Both the position numbers and the translations under genes were made by a program. A DNA stretch of 64,000 nt from positions 1-64,000 of the IMG/VR virus record IMGVR_UViG_3300025141_011788. One strand, given 5' to 3'. The notes under the pieces were generated by a model. It had not been told where the DNA came from. It made no database searches and saw only the letters and a program-made list of their open reading frames with translations. Position 1 is the first letter of the stretch. Each line of letters begins with the position of its first letter. Below, in pieces: positions 39,015 to 47,802 of this stretch. The stretch comes from a virus.

Positions 39015-40109
39015 TTAAAACCCCATGTTATTCTTTTTTGTCGTCCCCGGAGTATTGACAATGTGAGGGCGGCTTTCAGTGTGACCGGCAGAAGTCTGTT
39101 GAATCCATCGAGCGTTGCATCGTAACTCAGCTAAAGTGCGGGCGTTACTATAACTACACCCGCTCTTTAAACCGCCAACCAAAGTGTTGACAACATCAGT
39201 AACCGAGCCCTTACAGGGGATAAAAGTCGCTACGCCTTCCGGAGAGGAGTTGCTGCCTCGCCAATCTACTTGAGCGTCTTTTGACGCCATTCCTCGGTAC
39301 TCCTTAACTCTTGTGCCGTCAGGAAGGCGGCGGACTGCACCGGGAGCTTCGGTCGTCCCGGCAAGAAGAGAGCCGCACATAACAAAATCTGCTCCGGCGG
39401 CGAGGGCTTTAACTATATCGCCGCTGTTTTTAATCCCGCCGTCAGCAATGATCTTTACGTCCCTGTCGGTGCGGGCACAATCAATAATTGTTTGGAGGCC
39501 TGGCACGCCGTGGCCCGTCTGGACTCTAGTTGAACAAATTGAACCTGACCCAATATTACAGCGAACACTGTCCGCTCCCCAATCGGATAAGTCGTTGACG
39601 CCTTCGAGGGTAGCCACGTTGCCCGCCATGAGGTGAACCTCACCGATCGGATATTTTCGTCGAAGCTTGAGAAGGGCATCCCGCATCATAATATGGTGGC
39701 CGTGAGCAACATCAACACAGATGATCGTTGCACCTGCTCGTACTGCTGCCTCTGCTCGCTCCATAAAACCTCCAGATACCCCGACTGCTGCGCCGATGTT
39801 TGGCAAGAATATACAGTTTGAAAGTAGCTTCTCGTATGCCTGCTTGATAATCGCAGCCTGCATCTCAATGGAGTTATATCGGTGGACGATCGCACATCCG
39901 CCAAGAGTTGCCATCTCCACGGCCATGTCTACGCCGCTTACCGTATCCATGGGAGACGCAATGATCGGAGTGTTGAGACGAAGGTTAGAATCCAAATCAG
40001 AAGATACATCAACCTGTCTTCGACTGGTAATCTCGCTATACTGTGGTTGAAGCAGTACGTCATCGTAAGCTATCGCTAGTGGAGCATCAAGGTCGTTTCT
40101 ATTACTCAC
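39015..40109 (-). CDS. IMP dehydrogenase / GMP reductase
   Basis: 364 residues without CBS domains. AYDDVLLQPQYSE, IIASPMDTVSG, CNIGSGSICSTRVQTGHG (active-site Cys loop), ADGGIKNSGDIVKALAAGAD. Alters purine balance: IMPDH favours GTP supply, GMPR the reverse; the sequence does not decide. Overlaps the next gene start by a few bases. Confidence 0.9.
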   Translation of the reverse strand: MSNRNDLDAPLAIAYDDVLLQPQYSEITSRRQVDVSSDLDSNLRLNTPIIASPMDTVSGVDMAVEMATLGGCAIVHRYNSIEMQAAIIKQAYEKLLSNCIFLPNIGAAVGVSGGFMERAEAAVRAGATIICVDVAHGHHIMMRDALLKLRRKYPIGEVHLMAGNVATLEGVNDLSDWGADSVRCNIGSGSICSTRVQTGHGVPGLQTIIDCARTDRDVKIIADGGIKNSGDIVKALAAGADFVMCGSLLAGTTEAPGAVRRLPDGTRVKEYRGMASKDAQVDWRGSNSSPEGVATFIPCKGSVTDVVNTLVGGLKSGCSYSNARTLAELRCNARWIQQTSAGHTESRPHIVNTPGTTKKNNMGF

Positions 40110-40410
40110 TTTGTTCCCTTTCCGGGTTGATGGTGTTGATTAATTCTTGTGTTTTAGTAGTGCAAGTGGGGCAAAACAAAGTTACCTTCTGCTCCTCTGC
40201 CTTCACTACAACTCGCCAAGACATGTGAGCCTCCCTGGTCTTTGGGAAATCTGTGGAGCAAGCTGAACAGGTTGTTGGAAGTTTATTGAACAATCCAACC
40301 TGCTCCCCTAAGTCCTTCTGTATTTTTTTTTCGATGGGATTTTTTTGGCTGGGTTTGTCTTTCTTTTTCTTGTTTCTTTTGAGTTGCTTCTTATGTTTCT
40401 TGTTGTTCAT
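40102..40410 (-). CDS. basic zinc-ribbon protein
   Basis: 102 residues. Lys-rich N-terminus (MNNKKHKKQLKRNKKKK), then CSAC and CPTC pairs ~31 residues apart, a zinc ribbon. Nucleic-acid or RNAP binding inferred. Overlaps IMPDH/GMPR by 8 bases. Confidence 0.65.
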   Translation of the reverse strand: MNNKKHKKQLKRNKKKKDKPSQKNPIEKKIQKDLGEQVGLFNKLPTTCSACSTDFPKTREAHMSWRVVVKAEEQKVTLFCPTCTTKTQELINTINPEREQSE

Positions 40411-40415
40411 TCTTT

Positions 40416-40517
40416 TTAGTCCTTCCCGAAAAAGGAGTGGGCGATGAAAAGAGCTAGTGCGCCCGAAATCAAGAGCCCTGAGATAGAATAGAAGAGGATG
40501 TCAAAGCTGGTGTCCAT
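40416..40517 (-). CDS. 33-residue membrane microprotein
   Basis: GTAGGGGGT right before ATG; MDTSFDILFYSISGLLISG continues hydrophobic to FIAHSFFGKD. The last codons FGKD are the TTCGGGAAGGAC motif. Fills the gap between dUTPase and the zinc ribbon. Confidence 0.6.
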   Translation of the reverse strand: MDTSFDILFYSISGLLISGALALFIAHSFFGKD

Positions 40518-40522
40518 ACCCC

Positions 40523-41131
40523 CTACACTCCTGTCGAGCCGAAGCCGCCTGATTGGCGGGCAGAAGATGATTCGCTATCGTAGATCTCTTCTTGCTCTTC
40601 AAACTCTAAATCAGTCGTAATCTGAACGAAAACCGCTTGAGCAATTTTTTGGCCGGGGCGGATGCGGACACAGTTGTGGCCCACGTTGTGGAGGATTACC
40701 TTCACTTCCCCGGTATAGCCCTGGTCAACCACGCCGCCCCCAACATGAAGGCCACTCTTCAGACTCAGCCCTGACTTGTTTTTGATCTCAAGCATGTGAC
40801 CGGTGGGAACCTCGATGCGTAAGCCCGTTGGAATAAGGGCTCGCTCCGAAGGGGCAATGTTCAAGGATGCTAACGAGCTTGAATCCTCTGGGGCAAAGCG
40901 TAGATCTGCGCCGGCGTCCGTTGGATGGGCTCGCTCCGGCATGATGGCATTTTCTCTTAGTCGATGAACACGGACTTTATTCAATTCGTCTCCACCTTCA
41001 GGAGTACAAGTCCCTACTTTCACTTTGACACCCGAAGGCTGATCTTTACAACCGGGGCATGCCTTCCTCAAATTGCAACCGCAATTGTAGCAGTTACCCT
41101 CGTTCTCCACCAAGGTTTGTCCGTCAATCAT
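40523..41131 (-). CDS. dut: dUTPase with N-terminal Cys-rich extension
   Basis: 202 residues. Residues 13-28 carry CYNCGCNLRKACPGC, a likely zinc site not usual in dUTPases. The dUTPase domain (~55-202) has all five motifs: DAGADLR, KSGLSLK, GVVDQGYTGE, GQKIAQ, and SARQSGGFGSTG. Homotrimeric type; removes dUTP and supplies dUMP. Confidence 0.9.
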   Translation of the reverse strand: MIDGQTLVENEGNCYNCGCNLRKACPGCKDQPSGVKVKVGTCTPEGGDELNKVRVHRLRENAIMPERAHPTDAGADLRFAPEDSSSLASLNIAPSERALIPTGLRIEVPTGHMLEIKNKSGLSLKSGLHVGGGVVDQGYTGEVKVILHNVGHNCVRIRPGQKIAQAVFVQITTDLEFEEQEEIYDSESSSARQSGGFGSTGV

Positions 41132-41396
41132 TCTTCTCCATTTTCTTGATAAATTGATCGAGAAATATTCTTTCTTTATTTCCCGAGTTGTTGATTACTG
41201 TTGCTGATAAGGGTTGACCCTTGCGAAGGCGAGGATGCTTGTCAAGTACCATGCCCATACATTCGTATACTGCTGTTTTTTCGCCGTCTCGTAGGTATGG
41301 ATTTACCTGGGATAGGTCTCTCATGACCTTGTACTTGATTAGGTCTCCGGGCTGTAGCTCCGCCCATCGTTGTCTTTTAGACACAACATCTCCCAT
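41124..41396 (-). CDS. SH3-like hypothetical protein
   Basis: 90 residues. LQPGDLIKYKVMRDLSQ, YECMGMVLDKHPR and ERIFLDQFIKKME match the barrel group. A CTCGGGAAATAAA motif (41182-41187) is in the C-terminal coding region. Promoter 41409-41437. Confidence 0.65.
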   Translation of the reverse strand: MGDVVSKRQRWAELQPGDLIKYKVMRDLSQVNPYLRDGEKTAVYECMGMVLDKHPRLRKGQPLSATVINNSGNKERIFLDQFIKKMEKND

Positions 41397-41408
41397 CCAT
41401 CTATTAGT

Positions 41409-41437
41409 ATATTACAGGGGGTTTAGGATTCTGTCAA
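41409..41437 (-). promoter_or_regulatory. sigma70-like promoter overlapping a stop codon
   Basis: TTGACA (41432-41437), 17 bases, TAATAT (41409-41414). The TGA stop of the kinase gene lies within TTGACA. Confidence 0.8.
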
Positions 41438-42237
41438 GTATTTGTTTGGGAATCAATCCATTCTTGTGCCACAGGATTCCGGACAGGGGCGTTAACAAAC
41501 TTAGCAGACGCCTTCATAATATCATCGGCTACTGGCTTGTACTCATTATTGTCGATATAGACAAAGTTTTCCCCAAAGAGAGAGGCGTACCTCTGCTTAT
41601 TCTCTTGGACCTTGTGCCAAAGGTCGTCCACCAAGTCCGCACCAAGTTTTCGCTCTCGTTTAGCGTTACGCTCTTGGGCGACGTCGAGGTCAACATCGAT
41701 GAACACCATCATCGTGTCGTAGCCAAGGCCTTCGAGCATCTCTTTGTTCCCAGCAAGCTTTTTATATTTACCGCCGGTTCCGTCAATGATAACCCCGAGC
41801 CTGCCGTCGAGGAACATATTAAACCTTTTGTTTGATAAATTTTTAGCGACGTTTCTGATTGACTCTGGGTCGGCGGGGCTCTGGATCTTGTCCCACAACT
41901 CAGGATCTTCCTTTGCTATACGGGCAAGGTCGCCCTTTTCTATGCCGGCCTTCTCCAAGCCGATCTCAAACAAAGTATCTGAGTTTACCACCTTTAGGCC
42001 CGTTGGGGAAAAGGAAGCTTTGTCGAAAACCTTGTTTCCGTCTTCCGATCTTAAGCCAAATAGAATGTCTGTGACAAAACTCTTCCCCGAGCCAGGACCG
42101 CCGGCCAAGAACACTGCTTTAAAAATCCCTGGGTCGTTGACGCCTTCGTCGAGATTGAGAGGCGATTCCAAGAGAACATCCCCGTGGGTGAGTTGTTCCC
42201 TAACCAAGCGGGTTATATCTTCTTTTGTAATCTTCAT
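41434..42237 (-). CDS. P-loop kinase (zeta toxin/AAA_33-like)
   Basis: 267 residues from ATG at 42237 (GAGGACAAAATATA upstream). N-terminal MKITKEDITRLVREQL helix is the shared motif seen at 24337 and 36988. Walker A GGPGSGKS at 46-53; GVIIDGTGGKYKK and an RNAKRERK lid. Likely nucleotide or protein kinase; may be carried into the virion if the N-terminus is a targeting signal. Confidence 0.75.
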   Translation of the reverse strand: MKITKEDITRLVREQLTHGDVLLESPLNLDEGVNDPGIFKAVFLAGGPGSGKSFVTDILFGLRSEDGNKVFDKASFSPTGLKVVNSDTLFEIGLEKAGIEKGDLARIAKEDPELWDKIQSPADPESIRNVAKNLSNKRFNMFLDGRLGVIIDGTGGKYKKLAGNKEMLEGLGYDTMMVFIDVDLDVAQERNAKRERKLGADLVDDLWHKVQENKQRYASLFGENFVYIDNNEYKPVADDIMKASAKFVNAPVRNPVAQEWIDSQTNT

Positions 42238-42285
42238 TATATTTTGTCCTCGGAGTGGTGCGGCCAACTCTATAAGTAGTTGCTT

Positions 42286-45200
42286 TTAAGTCAATCTCTT
42301 CAAATTTTTGGACACTCCGAATGTACTGAAGCCCCATTTCTCTTCATGCTTTAACTTGCCCATGTAAACCTTGTTCAAGTGAAGTCGATCTGATTCTCTA
42401 ACTCCCCAACACTTAATATCCTCATCGGCGCCGTTAATATCAATAACCTTTAAGATCCAATACTCTTTTCCATTCTTTGTCTTTCTTTTGATTACTTCCC
42501 GAGGAATAAACCAACAGACCTTGAGTTCAGGGTCGAACTCTGAGATTGGAGGACAGGCGTGAGTGTATAGCTTTTCTTGCAACTCTTCGGACATAACCGC
42601 ATCTACAGGGAAGATGCCCGTTAAAGAAGCGAAGTGTTCAATCTTCTCTTCGTTGGAGAAGTCTCCCTCGGCGGCATAAGTCTCGATGTTCTCCAAGAGC
42701 TTCTTTTTGGACTTTGGTCGATCAACTGCTACGGCTGACCAGTAGTGGTTAAGGCCTGTGAATCGAAGGTCCATTAAATCATTCAGAGCTTGGGATCTTA
42801 CGAGGACATCCACAGCTTTCTTGTTCAATTTAGAGTAGACGATCTCCTTATGAAAGAGAAAGTCCTCGACCGTCTCGAAGGGACGATGAGCAATAATCTG
42901 GTCAATGGCAGCGTCGCCGAGACCCTTGATGCCCCCGAGCGGCTGGATCAGCGTCTTGCCGTCCTTGCTGATCTCCCATACTCGGCCGGAGTTATTAATA
43001 CTCGGAGGAGCAATAGAAAAGCCAAGCTTCTTCGCAATGTTAATGGCAGCAGCCTTACGCTTTTCAGGTTCTTTATCGAGGAACGCCGCAGCCCACTCAG
43101 CCTCATAGTAAGTTGAAAGCCAGGCACACTGATAGGAGATAATCGCATAACTACAACTGTGCGAGGCATTAAAAGCATAAGCATTGAAGTAAATGAACTT
43201 CCGCCACATATCGTCAGCTTGGCGTTCCGTGATGCCTTTTTCTAGGCAGCCGGCGACAAACTTCTTCTTGATCTCTTCCGCTTTACCACCTTTTCCGGTG
43301 CCTCGCTTGGTCAGCACTTTTCGTAGAAGGTTGCCTTCGTCAAGTGAAATGTCTTTCCCGAGCTTGTGGGCGAGCATTGCCAACTGCTCTTGGAAGATCA
43401 AGAAGCCGGTGTCCTTAAGAATTTCTTGCTCTAGTGGATGGATGTACTCAACCGTGTCTGGGTCTTCTTTCCACATTAAATACTGATCATGAACTTTTGC
43501 CGCCAAAGGACCTGGGCGATAGATCGCAGTAATATTTGATAGTTCTTCGATCGAACTTGGACGAGCCGCTGTGCAAAACTGTTGAACACCCTTTTGCGTG
43601 AACTGGAATGTCCCTACGAAGTTGCCCTTGTGGAATACATTTTCCCAAACATGCTGGTCCCCAAAATCAATTGTCTCTGGGTTGAGGTATGTGTTGTAGT
43701 AGTCCTTCACCTGATCAAATGTCGGGTTTTCAATGTTCTTGTGGCGGCGAAGGATATGCTCAATCGCCCCTTGGATCATACGCAAGGTGCTGAGCCCGAG
43801 AAGGTCGAACTTGATGAAACCCATAGGCTCAAGATGTCGAACATTCTGCCCCTCTGCCCAGGGCGTCTGTCGCTTCCCTTGGAAGTTGATCAGCGGCATG
43901 TGGCTACTGATGTTCTCCGAGATAATCGCACCGCCGGCGTGAGTGGATAGCCCTCTTGGGTTGCCGAGAATGTTTTCCACATGGGTGGCAATAGAAGGGT
44001 GCTTTTTAAAGTAACCTTGTAGGCTTTCTGAATACTTCTTGACCTCATCGTAAGTAGGGGCATAGACACCGGCGGTGATCCCGTGTGCCTTTTTTGCTTT
44101 AGGAGTTGCTTCGATAAGCATCTTACCGGTAACGTTATTTACCTCGGTGAAAGGCACGTCGTAAAACTTACTAATATCCTTAATCAGGGATCGGAGCTGT
44201 AACGTGTTCACATTTGTAATCGAAACTACCGAGTCCTCTCCCCACATTTCCGTAAGGCTATCTACTAAGACCTTTCGCTCGGAACAGTCAAAATCAATAT
44301 CCGGCATGCCCGAAGAATACTTACTCAAGAATCTCTCGAACTGTAAATGGTATTTAATTGGGTCCACCTGAGTGATCCCAAGGACATAGGACATCAATGC
44401 ACCGGCTGCCGAGCCACGGGCAGTCCCACACAACTGGGTTTCCCACGCTTTGTCACTGATCGCCTTCATCGTCAAGAAGTACTTGGCGAAATCCCGCTCT
44501 TTAATTACATCGAGTTCATACTTTAGACGATCGACATATTCCTTGTTCCGGTGAAGATTCTTTTCTTTTAGTCCCCGAATACAATCTTCAGTCAAAGCTT
44601 GAATCGCCGTCTTCCCCTCAGGTACTACGAAATCAGGCAGGCGAACCGTAGTATCAGGCTGAAAATCCTCGATAAGCTCGGTTGCGATGTAGTGGGTGCG
44701 TTCGATGGAGGCTCGCACTAAATAGTCGTCATACTCTACCCCACACTTGGCGGAATACTTTTTATATGCCGCCCACATCTCATCCCCATTCTTAGGGTAT
44801 AGCTCGTAGCCGATCTCGTCCGTATTCTCCGGTAGCATGTTAGGGTTCTCAGCCCACTCGGGAGCTTTACCTTTACCTGCCCAGCCGATGCGTTTATACA
44901 TCTCTCGGTCTTTCCACATATCCGGCTCCGGATAGTGGCTGTCGGCCGTTGAGATAAGCTCAATGCCCATCTCGGTACATGCCTGGATCACATAGTTGTT
45001 GATGATGTGTTGGTCAGGAATGGCGTTCCACTGGAGTTCTCCGTAAAACCTATCCCCGAAGATGTCTACAAACTGAGCCAGGACATGTCGAACTGCCTCA
45101 ATAATATGATCTGAAGTCTTGTCCCGGTTGTCATAGTATGCACGAGCAACGATGCCTGACATGCAAGCGGTACTGACGATTAACCCTTCACTGTGCTTAG

Positions 45201-45711
45201 CCAACATGTCAAAATCAACACGAGGGAAACGATAGAAGTTTTCTTGTTTGTAACTGTCCGAAACCAGCTTGAACAGATTGTTTAAACCTGTTTGGTTTTG
45301 TGCCAATACCACGAGGTGGGCACGGCTCTTGAGAGGGTTCCGCTTCTTTTGGCGGTCTTCGTCCTCTACAACAATACCGTAGTCTTCCTTTTTAACCTTC
45401 TTCTGGGTCTCTTTCCAATCTGCGTACTCCTTGCGCCATTTCTTGTGGGAAGGGATGAAGTACATCTCGCAGCCGAAGATGGTTTTGATATCCCGTCCTT
45501 CGCTCTTCATCTGTTTAGCGTGTTCAAGATAATAGACAAGAGAGTTCATGTTGCCGTGATTGGTCGTCGCAAAACTATCCATACCGTTCTGATAGGCAAA
45601 CTCTAAATGTTGAGACGGCTGGCCGAAGCCATCGAATGGACTCCCAATCCCGTCGTGGGTATGTAAATTCACAAAAGGGATTGAGGAGGTTTTGCGAGAA
45701 GTGTCGCTCAT
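42286..45711 (-). CDS. dnaE: DNA polymerase III alpha-type (C family, PHP domain)
   Basis: 1141 residues. PHP domain starts with LHTHD (16-20) and TTNHGNM. Catalytic MPDIDFDCSE at ~468 gives two Asp, and KFDLLGL (~633) the third. Helix-hairpin-helix near GLGDAAIDQII. Replicative polymerase of the phage. An A-family polymerase is also present at 56226, so labour is divided or one is auxiliary. Confidence 0.95.
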   Translation of the reverse strand: MSDTSRKTSSIPFVNLHTHDGIGSPFDGFGQPSQHLEFAYQNGMDSFATTNHGNMNSLVYYLEHAKQMKSEGRDIKTIFGCEMYFIPSHKKWRKEYADWKETQKKVKKEDYGIVVEDEDRQKKRNPLKSRAHLVVLAQNQTGLNNLFKLVSDSYKQENFYRFPRVDFDMLAKHSEGLIVSTACMSGIVARAYYDNRDKTSDHIIEAVRHVLAQFVDIFGDRFYGELQWNAIPDQHIINNYVIQACTEMGIELISTADSHYPEPDMWKDREMYKRIGWAGKGKAPEWAENPNMLPENTDEIGYELYPKNGDEMWAAYKKYSAKCGVEYDDYLVRASIERTHYIATELIEDFQPDTTVRLPDFVVPEGKTAIQALTEDCIRGLKEKNLHRNKEYVDRLKYELDVIKERDFAKYFLTMKAISDKAWETQLCGTARGSAAGALMSYVLGITQVDPIKYHLQFERFLSKYSSGMPDIDFDCSERKVLVDSLTEMWGEDSVVSITNVNTLQLRSLIKDISKFYDVPFTEVNNVTGKMLIEATPKAKKAHGITAGVYAPTYDEVKKYSESLQGYFKKHPSIATHVENILGNPRGLSTHAGGAIISENISSHMPLINFQGKRQTPWAEGQNVRHLEPMGFIKFDLLGLSTLRMIQGAIEHILRRHKNIENPTFDQVKDYYNTYLNPETIDFGDQHVWENVFHKGNFVGTFQFTQKGVQQFCTAARPSSIEELSNITAIYRPGPLAAKVHDQYLMWKEDPDTVEYIHPLEQEILKDTGFLIFQEQLAMLAHKLGKDISLDEGNLLRKVLTKRGTGKGGKAEEIKKKFVAGCLEKGITERQADDMWRKFIYFNAYAFNASHSCSYAIISYQCAWLSTYYEAEWAAAFLDKEPEKRKAAAINIAKKLGFSIAPPSINNSGRVWEISKDGKTLIQPLGGIKGLGDAAIDQIIAHRPFETVEDFLFHKEIVYSKLNKKAVDVLVRSQALNDLMDLRFTGLNHYWSAVAVDRPKSKKKLLENIETYAAEGDFSNEEKIEHFASLTGIFPVDAVMSEELQEKLYTHACPPISEFDPELKVCWFIPREVIKRKTKNGKEYWILKVIDINGADEDIKCWGVRESDRLHLNKVYMGKLKHEEKWGFSTFGVSKNLKRLT

Positions 45712-45742
45712 AGGTTTGACCTTTCAGATGGTCGGTCGTGTT

Positions 45743-46225
45743 TTAAGGAGTGGGCATTGAAAGAGGGGGCGTTAAGGGGTCTGCCTGGAGCATGTGTCTT
45801 TCTAGCTCTGGGAGGCCGTAGCCCTTGATCCTCCAGTTTTCCTTTGGACGGCAGCCGATAGGAGTCCATAGATTTAATTGCTGCCTCATCTCTTTGGTCT
45901 GCTCTTTCATCGCTTCAAACTCTTTGGCATTCTTTTTAACCTCGACGGTTAAGGTTCTCACCGCCCGTGTATTCTGTGCTGCTATTTTATCATATACCCC
46001 GAAATAGTCAAGGCCAATAAGCACTGCGGCGACAAATAATACGCAGACAATGAAAGTGGTGATTGCCGTCCAGACGACCGCTGAGATATAGTTGGGGCGG
46101 ACTTTCTTCTGAGATGTCCCCGCTGCTTCAAATTCATAAACCTCTTGGACATTCATCGATGCCTCGGCATCTTCTCTTAACCGCTGCCATGTTTCTCTGT
46201 GCCGGTCGTCGTTGTTGTTATTCAT
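45743..46225 (-). CDS. single-pass membrane protein
   Basis: 160 residues from ATG at 46225 (GAGGCTG). Polar N-terminus, one transmembrane segment (~45-70, AVVWTAITTFIVCVLFVAAV), then a coiled region (VEVKKNAKEFEAMKEQTKEM) and a Pro-rich tail. Overlaps the previous gene by 8 bases. Unknown. Confidence 0.6.
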   Translation of the reverse strand: MNNNNDDRHRETWQRLREDAEASMNVQEVYEFEAAGTSQKKVRPNYISAVVWTAITTFIVCVLFVAAVLIGLDYFGVYDKIAAQNTRAVRTLTVEVKKNAKEFEAMKEQTKEMRQQLNLWTPIGCRPKENWRIKGYGLPELERHMLQADPLTPPLSMPTP

Positions 46226-46607
46226 CAGCCTCTTTCTTTTCATCCGCCGGGTGAGCCATCCCAAAGAATTGCTGCTCGCCGTCTTCGAAAGTAATGATCG
46301 TACCGTTTTTCGGATGGGGTGCGATATGAGTAGTTACAAAGTCATTCATGGAATCGAAAATCGCAATAGAGCCTTTCGGTGAAGGCAGGAGCCAATGAAC
46401 AACCGCTTGGCCAGTTGCCAACTCAATGCCCTCGATTACGATCCCTTCGCCACTTACTCCTGACTCGTCAGCTTGGCGGCAAACCGTAAAAGTGCGGATG
46501 CCTTGAGGTGCTTTTCGGGAAGGTGGCTTAGGCTTCAGCGCCTCCGAGGTCGTATCTTGTTCCTCTGCTGCCTCAAGAACAAGGTCCTCTTTCTCTTCAC
46601 TGCTCAC
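46218..46607 (-). CDS. phage hypothetical with conserved beta domain
   Basis: 129 residues from GTG at 46607, overlapping the upstream gene. After an acidic leader, GVSGEGIVIEGIELATGQAV and PKGSIAIFDSM form a domain seen in various phages. Function unknown. Confidence 0.6.
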   Translation of the reverse strand: MSSEEKEDLVLEAAEEQDTTSEALKPKPPSRKAPQGIRTFTVCRQADESGVSGEGIVIEGIELATGQAVVHWLLPSPKGSIAIFDSMNDFVTTHIAPHPKNGTIITFEDGEQQFFGMAHPADEKKEADE

Positions 46608-46884
46608 TTAAAACACACTCAGTCGTATCATCAAGATCACGAACGACTGCCTTAAGGTGGTCAAGTTCAACTGGGCGGATTTCATCAGCTCGGAAAGTAT
46701 ACTTCCTCGTGTCCTCATTGCGAAGGTGGTTTGTCCACTCTACGCCTTCGTTATATACCTGATCCTGTACCCAGTCAACCCGAAAATGAGTCCACTTGTT
46801 TTCTACGAACTTCTCACGGACAGTCCCAAAGCGGAGGAGGCCGTGGTGGTAGTTGTAAACAACGCTTCCAATATCAATTCCCAT
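46597..46884 (-). CDS. SH3-like hypothetical protein
   Basis: 95 residues from ATG at 46884 (GAGAGGTGAAT; a GTG six bases earlier is possible). IDIGSVVYNYHHGLLRFGTV and HFRVDWVQDQVYN are barrel strands; RADEIRPVEL closes it. Confidence 0.65.
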   Translation of the reverse strand: MGIDIGSVVYNYHHGLLRFGTVREKFVENKWTHFRVDWVQDQVYNEGVEWTNHLRNEDTRKYTFRADEIRPVELDHLKAVVRDLDDTTECVLSEQ

Positions 46885-46886
46885 AT

Positions 46887-47396
46887 TCACCTCTCTAGAG
46901 CCTCACGCTCTTCATCTGATAATCTCTTTGCCTTTTTCGGCACGAACAACGAAACAACATCAAAGCCGCCGCCATAAAAGACTCCATCATACTTCTCACG
47001 GAGTGTGAGCAACAGCTCGTCCCACTCCACTCCCTTTCTCAGCCCGTATACCGGGTGCCTAATCTTTTCCTTATAACCTTCCGTATCTGTTCTTAGATCA
47101 TATACCCGATTGGCGGGAATGTCAAGAGAATAAAGATTAGGGGTCACAGTGAGGCCCTTCTCTCGCTGACCTACATCTACATAAAAGAAGGTGCGAGGGA
47201 CAGTGCTTACATTATATTCATTACTGGAATATGAGCTTCTCGTCTTCTTGTCCGCAAATCGTGCTGGGTCAATCTCTAGTTCTTCTTGGTTTGCCTTAGA
47301 GTAGTGATAGAGGCGAATCATACCACCTTCAATATAAGAATTCAATTCCGCTTCCGGGATTAAATACTTGTTAAAGTTTTCTATTAGTTTTTTCAT
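46887..47396 (-). CDS. conserved phage protein of unknown function
   Basis: 169 residues. MKKLIENFNKYLIPEAELN, IRLYHYSKANQEELEIDP, PRTFFYVDVGQREKGL and GVFYGGGFDVVSLFVPKKA match a family common in marine phages in my memory. The LYHYS...R layout loosely suggests an ADP-ribosyltransferase-like fold, unproven. Confidence 0.6.
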   Translation of the reverse strand: MKKLIENFNKYLIPEAELNSYIEGGMIRLYHYSKANQEELEIDPARFADKKTRSSYSSNEYNVSTVPRTFFYVDVGQREKGLTVTPNLYSLDIPANRVYDLRTDTEGYKEKIRHPVYGLRKGVEWDELLLTLREKYDGVFYGGGFDVVSLFVPKKAKRLSDEEREALER

Positions 47397-47447
47397 TTTG
47401 ACCTCCCGAGATTGTCATTCAGAGTATCTCTTTCACCTAAATAGGCG

Positions 47448-47726
47448 TTATTCGAACGAACAAACAATTGAAGATTCAGGAATAAAGGTAAAAGTCTCGT
47501 CACCGATCTCTACTTTTTCCGCCAAGTGGGACATCGCTACAACATGAGTGCCCTCAGGGTATTCATCCGCATTACCTAGAGCACTTCGCAATACCAAATA
47601 AGTGGTATAGATTTTAGGCTCCTTGTTAAACCCGTCAGGTACTAAAAACGCTGAGTCGTTAGCCAAGCTAGGTAATTGAGGTTCTGCCACAAGTAGTCGT
47701 TTATTAATTGGTCGTAAGTTTTTCAT
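47448..47726 (-). CDS. groES: GroES-like co-chaperonin
   Basis: 92 residues. LRPINKRLLVAEP matches the first strand of Cpn10; SAFLVPDGF is at the mobile-loop position, EGTHVVAMSHLAEKVEIGDE and TFIPESSIVCSFE give the last strands with the I-x-x-x-I like end. Probable partner of the phage GroEL 12 kb away. Own promoter 47753-47781. Confidence 0.75.
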   Translation of the reverse strand: MKNLRPINKRLLVAEPQLPSLANDSAFLVPDGFNKEPKIYTTYLVLRSALGNADEYPEGTHVVAMSHLAEKVEIGDETFTFIPESSIVCSFE

Positions 47727-47752
47727 TTTAATATTCTTCCTTTGGTTTCCTT

Positions 47753-47781
47753 ATCTTAACTCACTTCGGGTGATTTGTAAA
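47753..47781 (-). promoter_or_regulatory. sigma70-like promoter
   Basis: TTTACA (47776-47781), 17 bases, TAAGAT (47753-47758), between RNR and the GroES-like gene. Confidence 0.65.
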
Positions 47782-47802
47782 GTTTCTTTTTATGCCCCGA
47801 AA

